Source of the DNA: Thalassospira sp. HF15
Lineage (GTDB): Bacteria > Pseudomonadota > Alphaproteobacteria > Rhodospirillales > Thalassospiraceae
Assembly (NCBI RefSeq): GCF_011806525.1
Contig: NZ_JAAVKI010000008.1
Span: 1 to 64,000, forward strand
Length of the DNA: 64,000 nucleotides
Direction of reading: 5' to 3'
A model generated the notes under the pieces. It was not told the DNA's origin. It was given only the letters and a program-made list of their open reading frames with translations, and ran no database searches. Position numbers and translations under genes: made by a program. Positions 1 through 10,280 of this stretch are shown here, piece by piece; the stretch's first letter is position 1; each line of letters starts with the position of its first letter.

Positions 1-907
1 CCGGGACCTGGGCGATGACTTTTGCCATTTCTTCCGGGGCGGTCAACTTGCCGATGCGACCTGCCATGTAAACAGCTGACAGGGATTGGCGTGCGAGCAG
101 GTTGTTGGTCGTGATCATGCCAACAGCCTTGCCATCCTTCATAACCGGCAGATGACGGATATTGTTGCGCGTCATGGTCAGAAGCGCATCGAAAGCATAC
201 TGATCAGGAGAAATCGAAATGGGCTTTTCGGTCATGATGGCCGTAACCGGCTCATCAAAGCTGCGGCCTTCGGCGACGACCCGGTTTCGCAGGTCCCGGT
301 CGGTCATGATGCCGGCAACGCCATCGTCTCCCTCTGTAATCAGCAGACAGGATACGCGTTCCTTGCTCATGAGCTTGCCAGCTTCAAGGATTGATGCGGA
401 TTTGTCGATACTGACCAGATCGCGCGCGATCAGGTCACTGACCATAACACTCATCAGTTTGAGCTGGTCGTCATCGCGTTTTTCAAGAAGCTGCATGCCG
501 CTGCGCAGACGATCTCCACCCATTTGCGAGAAGAAATAGCTAAATTGCGGGTATTTGCTGGTCAGGTCGTGGAAATCCTTTTCCGGCAACAAATAGCACA
601 GGCTGTCTTCAAGGGTTGTGATGTTGTTTGCGGCCCGCCCGTTCTGATACATCGCGCGTACGCCAAAACATTCCCCCTCTGACAGGCGGGCAAGAAGTTG
701 TCCGTTGGGATCACGGGTTTCTGTGCCGCCAGTGCGGATAATGTAGAGATGCAGGCATTGTTCTTCAGGTGAGAGAACCTTGGTCCCTGCGCGGAAATAG
801 CGGGCCTGCAGGCGTTTGGGCAGCGCATTGATCTCTGCGTCGGGTAACAGGTCGAACGGGTGATGTTGTTTCAGAAACTCTGCAATTTCTTCAAGTTCGA
901 TGCTCAT
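1..907 (-). CDS. cNMP-binding/CBS-domain signalling protein (DUF294 type), C-terminus outside window
   Basis: This is the N-terminal 302 codons of a minus-strand gene whose 3' end lies beyond base 1. It starts with ATG at 905-907 (MSIELEEIAEFL). A cyclic-nucleotide-binding-like beta-barrel covers roughly residues 15-135 and a CBS pair roughly 160-285, with the repeated pattern GIMTDRDLR and GMITTNNLL. In known families this order continues into a DUF294 GlnD-like nucleotidyltransferase, which would be off the edge, so that part is inferred. Genes of this type commonly sit beside DUF4212/SSS symporters, as here, and may sense adenylate ligands to control the transporter. A strong terminator (967-998) separates it from the symporter, so it may be transcribed separately or only by read-through. 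Confidence 0.8.
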   Translation of the reverse strand, partial: MSIELEEIAEFLKQHHPFDLLPDAEINALPKRLQARYFRAGTKVLSPEEQCLHLYIIRTGGTETRDPNGQLLARLSEGECFGVRAMYQNGRAANNITTLEDSLCYLLPEKDFHDLTSKYPQFSYFFSQMGGDRLRSGMQLLEKRDDDQLKLMSVMVSDLIARDLVSIDKSASILEAGKLMSKERVSCLLITEGDDGVAGIMTDRDLRNRVVAEGRSFDEPVTAIMTEKPISISPDQYAFDALLTMTRNNIRHLPVMKDGKAVGMITTNNLLARQSLSAVYMAGRIGKLTAPEEMAKVIAQVP

Positions 908-966
908 TGACTGCTTTCCTCCGCAAGGGCACGCCCTGATGTCATTGTTGCCTGACAAAGATCGAA

Positions 967-998
967 AAGAAAAGCCCCCGGATCATTGATCCGGGGGC
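967..998 (-). terminator. Rho-independent terminator after the symporter large subunit
   Basis: A perfect 11-bp stem (974-984 with 988-998, 3-nt loop) is followed on the minus strand by a T-rich run. It sits about 30 bp past the symporter stop and about 65 bp before the next minus-strand gene. Confidence 0.85.
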
Positions 999-1030
999 CT
1001 GCAACAGTATTTGGCAAACCGGTTAACCGA

Positions 1031-2797
1031 TTAGTGGTCAACCGCGCCACCGGCCCCTTTCGGAACACGGATGTCTTCAATCATGACCTGGATATGTTCT
1101 GGCGGTTCAGCGGTGACTCTCGATACAGAGAAAGCAACGATGAAGTTCAGAACCATGCCAACTGCACCAATGCCTTCCGGCGAGATGCCAAACAGCCAGT
1201 TTTCCGGCGTGTTTGCAATGATCGGGTCGAAGAACACACCTTTGTAGGCAAGGATATAGCCCATGGTGAAGATCAGACCAGTCAGCATGCCGGCAATCGC
1301 ACCTTCGCGGTTAACCTTCTTGGAGAAAATCCCCATGATGATAACCGGGAACAACGAGGATGCGGCAAGACCGAAGGCAAACGCCACCACCTGTGCCACA
1401 AAGCCCGGAGGGTTGTAGCCCAGATAACCGGCAATCAGGATCGCGACCGCAGCGGCAATACGCCCTGCCATCAGTTCCTGCCCTTCTGTCATGTTTGGTG
1501 TGAATGTACCTTTGAGAAGGTCATGCGACACGCCAGACGAAATCACAAGCAACAGACCCGCAGCCGTCGACAGGGCAGCAGCAATACCACCTGCTGCAAC
1601 CAGTGCGATGACCCAGTTCGGAAGCTGTGCAATTTCCGGGTTGGCCAGAACCATGATGTCACGGTCAACCTTCAGCTCGTTACCCTGCCAGCCGAACTCG
1701 GCTGCCTTGGCGGCGAACTCTTCATTGGCATCATTGTAGTACTGGATACGGCCATCGCCGTTTTTGTCTTCAAACGACAGGAGGCCGGTGGCTTCCCAAC
1801 GTTTCATCCAGTCCGGACGCTCTTCAAAGACAAGGTTGCCATCTTCTGCGCCGACTTCGCCGGTCTGGATGGTTTCGGTCAGGTTCAGGCGAGCCATTGC
1901 ACCAACTGCCGGAGCGGTGGTGTAAAGCAGCGCGATGAAGACCAATGCCCAACCAGCCGAAGAACGCGCATCGCGGACCTTCGGAACGGTGAAGAAGCGA
2001 ACGATAACGTGCGGCAGACCTGCGGTACCAACCATCAGGGCAACGGTAATCGCAAAGATATCAATCGTTGACTTGCTGGTCGTGGTGTATTCGAGGAAGC
2101 CGAGTTCCGTCACAACCTGGTTGAGGCGATCAAGCATGAATTCGCCGGTGCCATTCACGGTCGAGCCGAAGGCCAGCTGCGGCAGCGGATTGCCGGTCAA
2201 CTGGAAGGCAATGAAGATTGCCGGAATGGTGTAGGCAACAATAAGAACGCAATATTGTGCAACCTGGGTATAGGTAATGCCCTTCATGCCGCCAAGAACG
2301 GCATAGATGAAGACGATGCCCATGCCGACGATCAGGCCGGTCAGGATTTCAACTTCAAGGAAGCGCGAGAACACGATACCAACGCCGCGCATCTGACCTG
2401 CCACATAGGTGAACGAGATAAAGATCAGGCAGATAACAGCAACGATACGGGCTGCTTTGGAATAATAACGATCCCCGATGAATTCCGGCACGGTGAATTT
2501 GCCGTACTTACGAAGGTACGGTGCCAGAAGCATTGCCAGCAGGCAGTAACCGCCGGTCCAGCCCATCAGGTAAACCGAGCCGCCATAGCCAAGGAAGGCA
2601 ATGAGGCCAGCCATAGAGATAAAGGAAGCAGCAGACATCCAGTCTGCTGCGGTCGCCATGCCGTTGACAACCGGGTTAACACCTTTGCCAGCGACATAGA
2701 ATTCGCCGGTGGTGCTTGCCTTGGCCCAGATCGCGATGCCGATATACAGCGCGAAGCTCAAACCGACGGCAATATATGTAAGGGTAGTAAGATCCAT
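1031..2797 (-). CDS. sodium:solute symporter, large subunit (VC_2705-type, ActP-like)
   Basis: This is a 588-residue polytopic membrane protein of the SSS family, related to acetate permease ActP. Around 13 hydrophobic segments are visible. Core SSS features include GYGGSVYLMGWTGGY, the Arg-rich cytoplasmic stretch ending in GKFTVPEFIGDRYY, and GLPHVIVRFFTVP. A hydrophilic insertion of about 90 residues lies at roughly 300-395 and contains an EF-hand-like loop (DKNGDGRIQYYN). The start ATG at 2795-2797 follows a GGGAGA ribosome site. It lies 24 bp downstream of the DUF4212 small-subunit gene, which marks it as the VC_2705-type two-subunit symporter. The substrate is probably a short carboxylate such as acetate, by family analogy only. 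Confidence 0.88.
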   Translation of the reverse strand: MDLTTLTYIAVGLSFALYIGIAIWAKASTTGEFYVAGKGVNPVVNGMATAADWMSAASFISMAGLIAFLGYGGSVYLMGWTGGYCLLAMLLAPYLRKYGKFTVPEFIGDRYYSKAARIVAVICLIFISFTYVAGQMRGVGIVFSRFLEVEILTGLIVGMGIVFIYAVLGGMKGITYTQVAQYCVLIVAYTIPAIFIAFQLTGNPLPQLAFGSTVNGTGEFMLDRLNQVVTELGFLEYTTTSKSTIDIFAITVALMVGTAGLPHVIVRFFTVPKVRDARSSAGWALVFIALLYTTAPAVGAMARLNLTETIQTGEVGAEDGNLVFEERPDWMKRWEATGLLSFEDKNGDGRIQYYNDANEEFAAKAAEFGWQGNELKVDRDIMVLANPEIAQLPNWVIALVAAGGIAAALSTAAGLLLVISSGVSHDLLKGTFTPNMTEGQELMAGRIAAAVAILIAGYLGYNPPGFVAQVVAFAFGLAASSLFPVIIMGIFSKKVNREGAIAGMLTGLIFTMGYILAYKGVFFDPIIANTPENWLFGISPEGIGAVGMVLNFIVAFSVSRVTAEPPEHIQVMIEDIRVPKGAGGAVDH

Positions 2798-2821
2798 CTT
2801 GTCTGTCTCCCAGATACTGCG

Positions 2822-3082
2822 TCAGTCGTCGTCTTCGCGGACGCCGAATTCGCGGTCCAGCTTGTTCATCTTGGCCACATAGACAAAAATCAGTGCGACA
2901 AAGACGTAAATGGAACCCTGTTGAGCAAACCAGAAACCAAGCTGGAAGCCCGCTATTTCGATAGAATTGAGGGCATCGACAAACAAGATGCCGAAACCGT
3001 AGGAAACGATGAACCAGATCGCGACAAGTACCGAGACCAGTTTCACGTTTCTCTTCCAGTAGGCTGCGCTTTGTTCATCCAT
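2822..3082 (-). CDS. DUF4212 solute:sodium symporter small subunit
   Basis: This is an 86-residue protein with two membrane helices (about 14-34 and 52-72). The N-terminus resembles the family pattern AAYWKRNVKL, and GFWFAQQGSIYVFV is the typical second-helix entry. The start ATG (3080-3082) follows a strong AGGAAGGAGA site. DUF4212 proteins are encoded immediately before the large SSS subunit and are thought to form a complex with it, as the 24-bp spacing suggests here. The ending is acidic (REDDD). Confidence 0.88.
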   Translation of the reverse strand: MDEQSAAYWKRNVKLVSVLVAIWFIVSYGFGILFVDALNSIEIAGFQLGFWFAQQGSIYVFVALIFVYVAKMNKLDREFGVREDDD

Positions 3083-3613
3083 CGCGCGTCTCCTTCCTAG
3101 AAATGATAACTTTCCCTGCCGACATCGTTTTTGGATTGATTATTGTCGACCGCGTAAACCAGTGGCATTGAATGCATTGGGACACACTCATTGCCTGTAA
3201 AGGTCGATACCAGCTTTCGGGATTCGCCATAAGCTAATCATTAGTCGTATAGAACAGGGTGTTAGGGGCTTTCACGCGCGGTTGCCAACTGAAAATAGTG
3301 ACAGAATCCGGTCGGTTTTTGATGTGTGCGACGCAGCATTTCAAGGTTGAAAAAGTCGCGCGGTTCATGCCAGAAAAGTGACGTTTTCAGGGTGTAACCA
3401 ACCGCGAATGTACCCGTTGACAGTTTTCTTGATGCGGAATCGCCGCAAGATTTGCCAAGTTGGGCCGGTCGTTTCGGGCTTCTGCGGTTTGAAGTTGTTA
3501 AGAGACAGCCTGTCGGTTACAAACGGGCACAGTATTTCAGGCATGCGCTTTGGGCGTGTCGAAGTGTTCCGGCCCGATGGGGCGGACCCAACGAATTTTG
3601 GATGGGGAATTTA
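3083..3613. other. divergent intergenic region between DUF4212 and ettA
   Basis: This 531-bp gap should hold the promoters of the symporter operon (minus) and of ettA (plus). A TTGACA hexamer is present at 3417-3422, but I see no convincing -10 at the right distance. An in-frame upstream extension of ettA is open from 3452 but lacks conserved residues. I see no RNA gene. Confidence 0.5.
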
Positions 3614-5293
3614 ATGGCATCCTACCAGTATATTTACGTCATGAAGGACCTGACCAAGATCCTTCCGGGCGGTCGCGAACTATTCAAGGGCATCACGCTG
3701 TCCTTCTTGCCGGGCGTAAAAATCGGTGTTCTCGGGAACAACGGCGCAGGTAAATCGACCCTGCTGAAAATCATGGCGGGCATTGAAAAAGACTTTGCCG
3801 GTGAAGCTTGGCCTGCCGATGGTGTGAATGTCGGTTATCTTGAGCAGGAGCCGCAGCTTAACCCTGACAAAGACGTTCTTGGCAACGTAATGGAAGGGTG
3901 TGGTTCGATCGTTGACGATCTGGCACGCTTTAATGAAATCAGCGGCAAATTTGCCGAGCCGATGACCGATGACGAAATGACGGAACTCCTTGCCGAGCAA
4001 GGGGAGCTTCAGGAACGCATCGATGCTGCTAATGGCTGGGATCTGGAACGTACCCTTGAAATCGCGATGGACGCCCTGCGTTGTCCGCCCAAGGAAGCTG
4101 ACGTTTCAAAGCTTTCCGGTGGTGAACGCCGTCGTGTCGCGCTTTGCCGCCTGCTGCTCGCCAAGCCTGATATCCTGCTGCTTGACGAACCGACCAACCA
4201 CCTTGATGCGGAATCGGTTGCGTGGCTTGAACGTCATCTTGAAGATTACCAGGGTACCGTCATTCTGGTCACCCACGATCGTTACTTCCTTGATAACGTG
4301 ACCGGCTGGATCCTTGAACTTGACCGTGGTCAGGGCATCCCGTTTGAAGGCAACTACTCATCCTGGCTGGAACAGAAGCAAAAGCGTCTGGAACAGGAAG
4401 CCCGTCAGGAAGGCAGCCGTCAGAAACAGCTTGCGACCGAGTTGGACTGGATCCGTCAGAACCCGAAAGGCCGTCAGGCAAAATCCAAGGCCCGTGTTCG
4501 TGCCTATGATGATCTTGTTGCCGAAGCAGCCAAAGCAGTTCCGGACTCGACCAAGATCGTTATTCCTATTGCCGAGCGTCTTGGTAATGAAGTCATCACT
4601 GCCGAGGGTCTGACCAAGGCATATGGTGACAAGCTTCTGTTCGAGAATCTGGATTTCCGTTTGCCACCGGGTGGCATCGTGGGTGTTATTGGTCCGAACG
4701 GTGCAGGTAAAACCACGCTGTTCAAAATGCTGACCGGCAGTGAAAAACCGGATGCAGGGGAACTGAAAATCGGTGAAACCGTCAAGATGGGTTATGTCGA
4801 TCAGTCGCGTGACTCGCTTGATCCGAACAAGACCGTCTGGCAGGAAGTTTCCGATGGTCTCGACGAGATCCTGCTGGGCAAACGCCCGATGAGCTCGCGT
4901 GCTTATGTGTCGCAGTTTGCATTCAAGGGTGCCGATCAGCAGAAAAAAGTCGGTCAGTTGTCAGGTGGTGAACGTAACCGCGTTCATCTTGCCAAGATGC
5001 TGAAATCCGGTTCGAACGTTCTGCTGCTTGACGAACCGACCAACGATCTTGATGTCGATACTCTGCGCGCGCTTGAGGAAGGTCTTCTCGAGTTTGCCGG
5101 TTGTGCTGTGGTCATCTCGCACGATCGCTTCTTCCTTGACCGTATCGCAACCCATATTCTTGCCTATGAGGGCAACTCGCATGTCGAGTGGTTCGAAGGT
5201 AACTATCAGGAATATGAGGCGGACTACAAGCGCCGCTATGGTGAAGAGGCAAGCCGTCCGCACCGCATCAAATACAAGCCCCTGACCCGCTAA
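3614..5293 (+). CDS. ettA: energy-dependent translational throttle protein EttA (ABC-F ATPase)
   Basis: This 559-residue soluble ABC-F protein binds the ribosomal E site and regulates entry into elongation according to ATP/ADP level. It has two ABC domains in tandem. The first has Walker [10 protein letters not shown] (about residue 39), signature [16 protein letters not shown] and Walker [13 protein letters not shown]. The second has [24 protein letters not shown] and [12 protein letters not shown]. The linker between them carries the basic [10 protein letters not shown] segment typical of EttA. I chose ATG 3614 ([13 protein letters not shown]), which matches the EttA N-terminus and follows GGGGA. 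The longer open frame from 3452 is not family-like. A terminator follows directly. Confidence 0.95.
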   Translation: MASYQYIYVMKDLTKILPGGRELFKGITLSFLPGVKIGVLGNNGAGKSTLLKIMAGIEKDFAGEAWPADGVNVGYLEQEPQLNPDKDVLGNVMEGCGSIVDDLARFNEISGKFAEPMTDDEMTELLAEQGELQERIDAANGWDLERTLEIAMDALRCPPKEADVSKLSGGERRRVALCRLLLAKPDILLLDEPTNHLDAESVAWLERHLEDYQGTVILVTHDRYFLDNVTGWILELDRGQGIPFEGNYSSWLEQKQKRLEQEARQEGSRQKQLATELDWIRQNPKGRQAKSKARVRAYDDLVAEAAKAVPDSTKIVIPIAERLGNEVITAEGLTKAYGDKLLFENLDFRLPPGGIVGVIGPNGAGKTTLFKMLTGSEKPDAGELKIGETVKMGYVDQSRDSLDPNKTVWQEVSDGLDEILLGKRPMSSRAYVSQFAFKGADQQKKVGQLSGGERNRVHLAKMLKSGSNVLLLDEPTNDLDVDTLRALEEGLLEFAGCAVVISHDRFFLDRIATHILAYEGNSHVEWFEGNYQEYEADYKRRYGEEASRPHRIKYKPLTR

Positions 5294-5316
5294 GCCGGTT
5301 CATAAGGTTTAAGATC

Positions 5317-5346
5317 AAAGGCCACCTTCGGGTGGCCTTTTTTCGT
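5317..5346 (+). terminator. ettA terminator
   Basis: A 10-bp stem (5317-5326 with 5331-5340) closes a TTCG tetraloop and runs into a T tract. It lies 24 bp past the ettA stop. Confidence 0.92.
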
Positions 5347-5365
5347 CTTGCATGGTGAAGAACAA

Positions 5366-5400
5366 ACAGAAAAAGCCACCGTCGCAAAGAAGGTGGCTTT
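5366..5400 (-). terminator. mlaC terminator
   Basis: A 9-bp stem (5372-5380 with 5392-5400) is followed by a T-rich run on the minus strand, 27 bp past the mlaC stop. It is convergent with the ettA terminator. Confidence 0.85.
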
Positions 5401-5426
5401 TCAATTCTGATGTTCGACAGTCTAAT

Positions 5427-6065
5427 CTACAGGCCTGTCTTCGCCTTGAGGGCTGCTGTCAGGGCGCTGACATCGTCATTGTTCTGCTGGATGACCGATG
5501 TGAACTCATCGCGTTGGGTGATGCCCATGCTCAGACCTTCGATGGAAACATCAATGATCTTGTAGCTGTCATCAAAAACCCTCATCCGCCAGACGATATT
5601 GATCGGCGGACCGTCCGGGCGGACAAACTGCGAATTGACAAAGGTGTCCTTGTTTTTCTGGGTCTGGTCGCCGACGACAAATTGTTCGCCGTTAAATTCC
5701 TTGAACTGGTTTGCGTAGTTCAGGGCCAGATAATTTTGCAGCAGTACCGAAAATTCTTCAATCTCCTCCTTGGAGATCGACCGCCAGTAGCGCCCCAGGA
5801 CAAAGCGCGAAACTACGTCCATTTCGAAGTATCGGTCCATGAGGGACACGAACTTTTTACGGCGGACATCATCAGCAAGGCTTTGATCAGTAAGTTCGTT
5901 CATGGCGTGGTCCGCCATGGACTTAATCACTTCTGCTGCACTTGTTTCAACAGCGACTTCGGCAACGACACTTGAAGACAGGCTCGTTGCCGACGACGGA
6001 CCAGACCAAGCCGCTGCGATGGCGATCATCGTGGCGGCTGATATGGCGATTTTGCTGTTTGCCAT
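5427..6065 (-). CDS. mlaC: periplasmic phospholipid-binding protein MlaC (Ttg2D family)
   Basis: This 212-residue protein has an N-terminal signal peptide of about 26 residues (MANSKIAISAATMIAIAAAW). It has the MlaC/Ttg2D fold signatures FVSLMDRYFEMDVVSRFVLG, YWRSISKEE and the late IDVSIEGLSMGITQRDEF. MlaC shuttles phospholipids across the periplasm between outer-membrane MlaA and the inner-membrane MlaFEDB ABC complex. It starts 9 bp after the mlaA stop, so the pair is one operon. MlaFED is not in the window. A hopanoid-type HpnM relative is possible, but the mlaA partner favours MlaC. Confidence 0.88.
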   Translation of the reverse strand: MANSKIAISAATMIAIAAAWSGPSSATSLSSSVVAEVAVETSAAEVIKSMADHAMNELTDQSLADDVRRKKFVSLMDRYFEMDVVSRFVLGRYWRSISKEEIEEFSVLLQNYLALNYANQFKEFNGEQFVVGDQTQKNKDTFVNSQFVRPDGPPINIVWRMRVFDDSYKIIDVSIEGLSMGITQRDEFTSVIQQNNDDVSALTAALKAKTGL

Positions 6066-6074
6066 GGTCGGCTC

Positions 6075-6860
6075 TTATTCGCTTGCAGCTTCGACAGCAT
6101 CGTCGAAGTCAAAAGATGCACTTTCGTCTTCAACAGCCGTTGCAGGTGCCGGGGCACCATTGCGAATCAGCGTGTTGCGCTGCTGACGATAGAGGCTGCG
6201 CAGAGCAGCATAATAATCGATCGACGATTTCTGCAACTCATTCAGCTGATTGATCGTAGCATAACGATAATGCAATGCGCTCAAACCGATAGAGCCGAGA
6301 TAAAGAGCTTCGGCTGTGTCGCTGTTTTCAGCGCCCCAGGTCAGCGGATTGGCAACATAATCAACGGCAAGGCCTGTGGTATCACGAAGGTTGGACGGGC
6401 CAATCAGCGGAAGCACAATGTAAGGGCCACCACCAATGCCATAATGGGCAAGGGTCTGACCGAAATCTTCGCGGCGATAAGGGATGCCGAAATCCGAGGC
6501 GACATCGTTAAAGCCCAGAAGACCAATCGTCGAGTTCATGATGAAACGCTGGAATGAGGCAGCAGCCTGTTCCGGATCACCCTGCAGCAACGCGTTGAAC
6601 GAGTTCAGCGGTTCGTTGATGTTGCGCACAAAGCTTTCGACGGAAGTCTTTACGGGTTCCGGTGCAATGTCGCGGTACCACATTGCAGCGGGATACAGGA
6701 CCATGAAATCAACGGCACCATTGATTCCGTGAACAACGCGGTTCACCGGCTCAATCGGGTCGAAATCGCTCGTGTCCTGAGCGGGTTCTGTCGATGCGCA
6801 CGCGGTCAGCAAAGACAGCGACCCTGCGGCACAAAGTGAAAGCAAAGCTCGAAACTTCAT
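6075..6860 (-). CDS. mlaA: outer-membrane lipoprotein MlaA (VacJ family)
   Basis: This 261-residue lipoprotein has a signal sequence ending in the lipobox LTAC, with Cys21 as the lipidation site. Family motifs are present: DPIEPVNRVVHGIN near residue 36, MNSTIGLLGFNDVASDFG, and GPYIVLPLIGPSNLRDTTG. MlaA forms a channel in the outer membrane and removes mislocalised phospholipids from the outer leaflet, passing them to MlaC, encoded 9 bp downstream. The C-terminal 40 residues (after SLYRQQ) are an acidic tail and less conserved. No clear Shine-Dalgarno site precedes the ATG. Confidence 0.93.
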   Translation of the reverse strand: MKFRALLSLCAAGSLSLLTACASTEPAQDTSDFDPIEPVNRVVHGINGAVDFMVLYPAAMWYRDIAPEPVKTSVESFVRNINEPLNSFNALLQGDPEQAAASFQRFIMNSTIGLLGFNDVASDFGIPYRREDFGQTLAHYGIGGGPYIVLPLIGPSNLRDTTGLAVDYVANPLTWGAENSDTAEALYLGSIGLSALHYRYATINQLNELQKSSIDYYAALRSLYRQQRNTLIRNGAPAPATAVEDESASFDFDDAVEAASE

Positions 6861-7162
6861 TATTTTTAGCCAACCGATGTTCGATACACAGACTTCCCCT
6901 GACCCAAAACGTTTTTGATGCGAGACACCAAAAAACGTTACCGATCAACCTCCTGCTTGGAGGTGCGACCATGTAACGCAGACGCCTTAGATATCCATGT
7001 GGTTAGCATAGGGTGAATTTAAACACCAGCATACAAAAAGTTGATCGTAATCAAGCGGGTTGCAGGTGTGGCATTTGGGCAACATTTTTTCCTGCGAAAA
7101 TAGCCCTTGAACAAACATAAACATATCTTTATATCTTTTGTATTGATCTGGAGGGCGTTGAC
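6861..7162. other. divergent intergenic region between mlaA and the ArsR-methyltransferase gene
   Basis: This 302-bp gap contains two dyads near mlaA: a 9-bp AACGTTTTT inverted repeat (6908-6916 with 6931-6939) and an ACCTCC/GGAGGT hairpin (6948-6964). Both would lie in the mlaA leader or promoter. The promoter of the plus-strand gene is listed separately. Confidence 0.6.
7107..7138 (+). promoter_or_regulatory. predicted promoter and operator of the ArsR-methyltransferase/met locus
   Basis: TTGAAC (7107-7112) and TATATC (7130-7135) are separated by 17 bp. The -10 lies inside a perfect tandem direct repeat ATATCTTT-ATATCTTT (7123-7138), a plausible autoregulatory operator. The assignment is inferred from position. 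Confidence 0.5.
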
Positions 7163-8140
7163 ATGGAACAGGTTCTGGCAAGATTGCGCGCCGCGGCCGA
7201 GGCAACTCGGCTTCGTTTGCTGGCGATCTGTGCCGAGTGCGAACTGACCGTCAGTGAGATCACCCAGATCATTGGTCAAAGCCAGCCGCGTGTGTCCCGA
7301 CATCTTAAGTTATTGTGTGAAGCGGGCTTGCTTGTCCGCTTTCGCGAGGGCACGTGGGTTTTCTATCGCACGCCACACTCTGGACCCGGGGCGGATCTTG
7401 TGCAGCCGGTGCTTGATCTTTTGCCCAAGGATGACGAAACGCTATCGCTTGATCGCGCCCGTCTTGATCAGGTGAAGGCCGAGCGCGAGAAAATCGCCAC
7501 CGAGTATTTCCGCGCCAATGCCGAAGATTGGGATCGGATTCGTTCTCTGCATGTTGACGAGACTGTTGTTGAAAAAGCCCTGCTGGACGCTGTCGGTGAT
7601 TTGACTGGCGGGCGGATTCTTGATGTCGGTACAGGCACTGGACGCATTCTGGAGCTGCTGGGACGCAATGCTGAAGAAGGTGTGGGCGTTGATATGTCAC
7701 GCGAAATGTTGGCCGTGGCTCGTGCCCGCTTGCAACGCGCGGATTTGTCCAATTGCCTTGTTCGGCAGGCGGATATGTATCAGTTGCCTTATCCGGGCGG
7801 CATGTTTGATGTGGTTACCCTTCATCAGGTTCTGCATTTCGCCGAAAAGCCCGAAGTGGCCCTGGCCGAAGCAGCACGGGTTCTCTCCCCGGGGGGCAAA
7901 TTGATCATCGTTGATTTTGCACAGCATGAGCATGAGGAACTACGCGAGGAACATGCTCATCGCCGCCTTGGTTTCGATGATGCGTCGCTAAATGCATGGT
8001 TCCGTTCCAACGAGCTTGAGCCGGACAATGTAATCAGCCTGCCCGGCAAACCGTTGACAGTCCGGATCTGGGCCGCCCACCCGGCAAAAGGTCAGGCGGC
8101 AGACAAAGAAGAAAAGAATTCTGAAAGGGCAGCGGAATAG
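7163..8140 (+). CDS. ArsR-family regulator fused to a SAM-dependent methyltransferase domain
   Basis: This is a 325-residue two-domain protein. Residues about 1-90 are an ArsR winged helix (LRAAAEATRLRLLAIC, then recognition region SQPRVSRHLKLL). Residues about 140-260 are a class I methyltransferase with SAM motif I LDVGTGTGRILELLG, DMS at the motif II acidic end, and YPGGMFDVVTLHQVLHF. The start ATG follows GGAGGGCG. In alphaproteobacteria such fusions are known near methionine and SAM metabolism genes and are thought to sense SAM or SAH. Its position 90 bp ahead of metF and metH supports a role as the local regulator. The tail is Lys/Glu-rich. Confidence 0.88.
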   Translation: MEQVLARLRAAAEATRLRLLAICAECELTVSEITQIIGQSQPRVSRHLKLLCEAGLLVRFREGTWVFYRTPHSGPGADLVQPVLDLLPKDDETLSLDRARLDQVKAEREKIATEYFRANAEDWDRIRSLHVDETVVEKALLDAVGDLTGGRILDVGTGTGRILELLGRNAEEGVGVDMSREMLAVARARLQRADLSNCLVRQADMYQLPYPGGMFDVVTLHQVLHFAEKPEVALAEAARVLSPGGKLIIVDFAQHEHEELREEHAHRRLGFDDASLNAWFRSNELEPDNVISLPGKPLTVRIWAAHPAKGQAADKEEKNSERAAE

Positions 8141-8221
8141 CGCGCACCGTTTCACCAACATACCAAAACAATAAGACCCGACCCACGGACTCAACCCGAG
8201 GGACAGCGAAGACAGGATTGA

Positions 8222-9124
<903 letters not shown>

Positions 9125-9168
9125 AGGTACTTTTGCCCTGTAACCCGGACGCATGAAGAATTGATTGG

Positions 9169-10242
9169 ATGAAAAAGATGAATGATCGCAAGGAACGCAT
9201 TGCCCTGCTGCGCAAACGAGCCGAGGAAAAGATACTGATCCTTGATGGCGCAATGGGCACGATGATTCAAAAGCATAATCTGAGTGAAGAAGACTATCGC
9301 GGTGAACGCTTTGCCGACTGGAAACTGGATGTAAAAGGCAATAACGACCTTTTGTCCCTGACCCAGCCCAACATCATCAAGGATATTCATCTGCAATATA
9401 TTGCGGCCGGTGCAGACCTGAACGGGACCAACACCTTTAGCGCAACAACCATTGCACAAGCCGATTACGGCATGGAAGATCTGGCCTACGAGATCAATTA
9501 CGAAAGTGCCAAGATTGCCCGGGCTGCTTGCGATGAATGGGAAGCAGCCCATCCCGGTGATGTTCGCTTTGTGAATGGTGCAATCGGCCCGACCAACCGA
9601 ACCGCGTCGATTTCACCAGACGTGAATAATCCGGGATTCCGGGCTGTTACGTTTGATCAGCTAAAAGACGCTTATAAAGAGGCGGCCAAAGGGCTGCTTG
9701 ACGGCGGAGCAGACACCCTGCTGGTGGAAACGATCTTTGATACGCTCAATGCCAAGGCGGCGTTGTTTGCCATCGACGAAGTTGTTGAAGAGCGCGGCGA
9801 AGATGTTCCGGTCATGATTTCGGGTACGATTACCGACGCGTCGGGAAGGACGCTGTCTGGGCAGACAACCGAGGCATTTTATAATTCAGTGCGCCATACC
9901 AAACCGTTCTCGATTGGTCTGAATTGTGCTTTGGGTGCCGCACAGCTGCGCCCCTATGTTCAGGAACTCTCGCGGATCGCTGAGTGCCGCGTTTCGGTAT
10001 ATCCGAATGCCGGTCTGCCGAACGAGTTTGGCGAGTATGACCAGACTGACGCCGAGATGGCTGAACTGGTCAAGGAATGGGCCGATAGCGGGATGATCAA
10101 CCTGCTTGGTGGCTGCTGTGGGACGACACCGCCGCACATCAAGGCGATTGCGGATGCAGTCGCAGATGCCAAGCCTCGGACCGTGCCGAAGTTCGAGCCA
10201 CGTATGCGTCTTGCCGGCCTTGAGCCGTTTGACGCTGCGTAA
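9169..10242 (+). CDS. metH: methionine synthase, homocysteine-binding polypeptide (split MetH, N-terminal part)
   Basis: These 357 residues correspond to the N-terminal homocysteine S-methyltransferase module of cobalamin-dependent MetH. The start of the barrel is [11 protein letters not shown]. The zinc-binding cysteines are visible as GLNCALG and the late [13 protein letters not shown]. The protein ends at [12 protein letters not shown], exactly the linker that in one-piece MetH joins the homocysteine and folate modules. The remaining modules are encoded by the next gene, starting 38 bp later. The two proteins must act together to transfer the methyl group from methyl-THF through cob(I)alamin to homocysteine. 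Start ATG 9169, with ATG 9178 possible. Confidence 0.92.
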   Translation: MKKMNDRKERIALLRKRAEEKILILDGAMGTMIQKHNLSEEDYRGERFADWKLDVKGNNDLLSLTQPNIIKDIHLQYIAAGADLNGTNTFSATTIAQADYGMEDLAYEINYESAKIARAACDEWEAAHPGDVRFVNGAIGPTNRTASISPDVNNPGFRAVTFDQLKDAYKEAAKGLLDGGADTLLVETIFDTLNAKAALFAIDEVVEERGEDVPVMISGTITDASGRTLSGQTTEAFYNSVRHTKPFSIGLNCALGAAQLRPYVQELSRIAECRVSVYPNAGLPNEFGEYDQTDAEMAELVKEWADSGMINLLGGCCGTTPPHIKAIADAVADAKPRTVPKFEPRMRLAGLEPFDAA

Positions 10243-10280
10243 TCCCGATATTGATTGCTGAAAAGAGATCGAAAACACCC

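Noticed and set aside
986..2071. 361-codon plus-strand frame
   Set aside because: It is antisense to the symporter, whose motifs and ribosome site are clear. The translation is Arg/His/Asn-rich without domains.
3234..3244. CTAATCATTAG palindrome
   Set aside because: It is short and AT-rich, and likely by chance. It has no second copy nearby.
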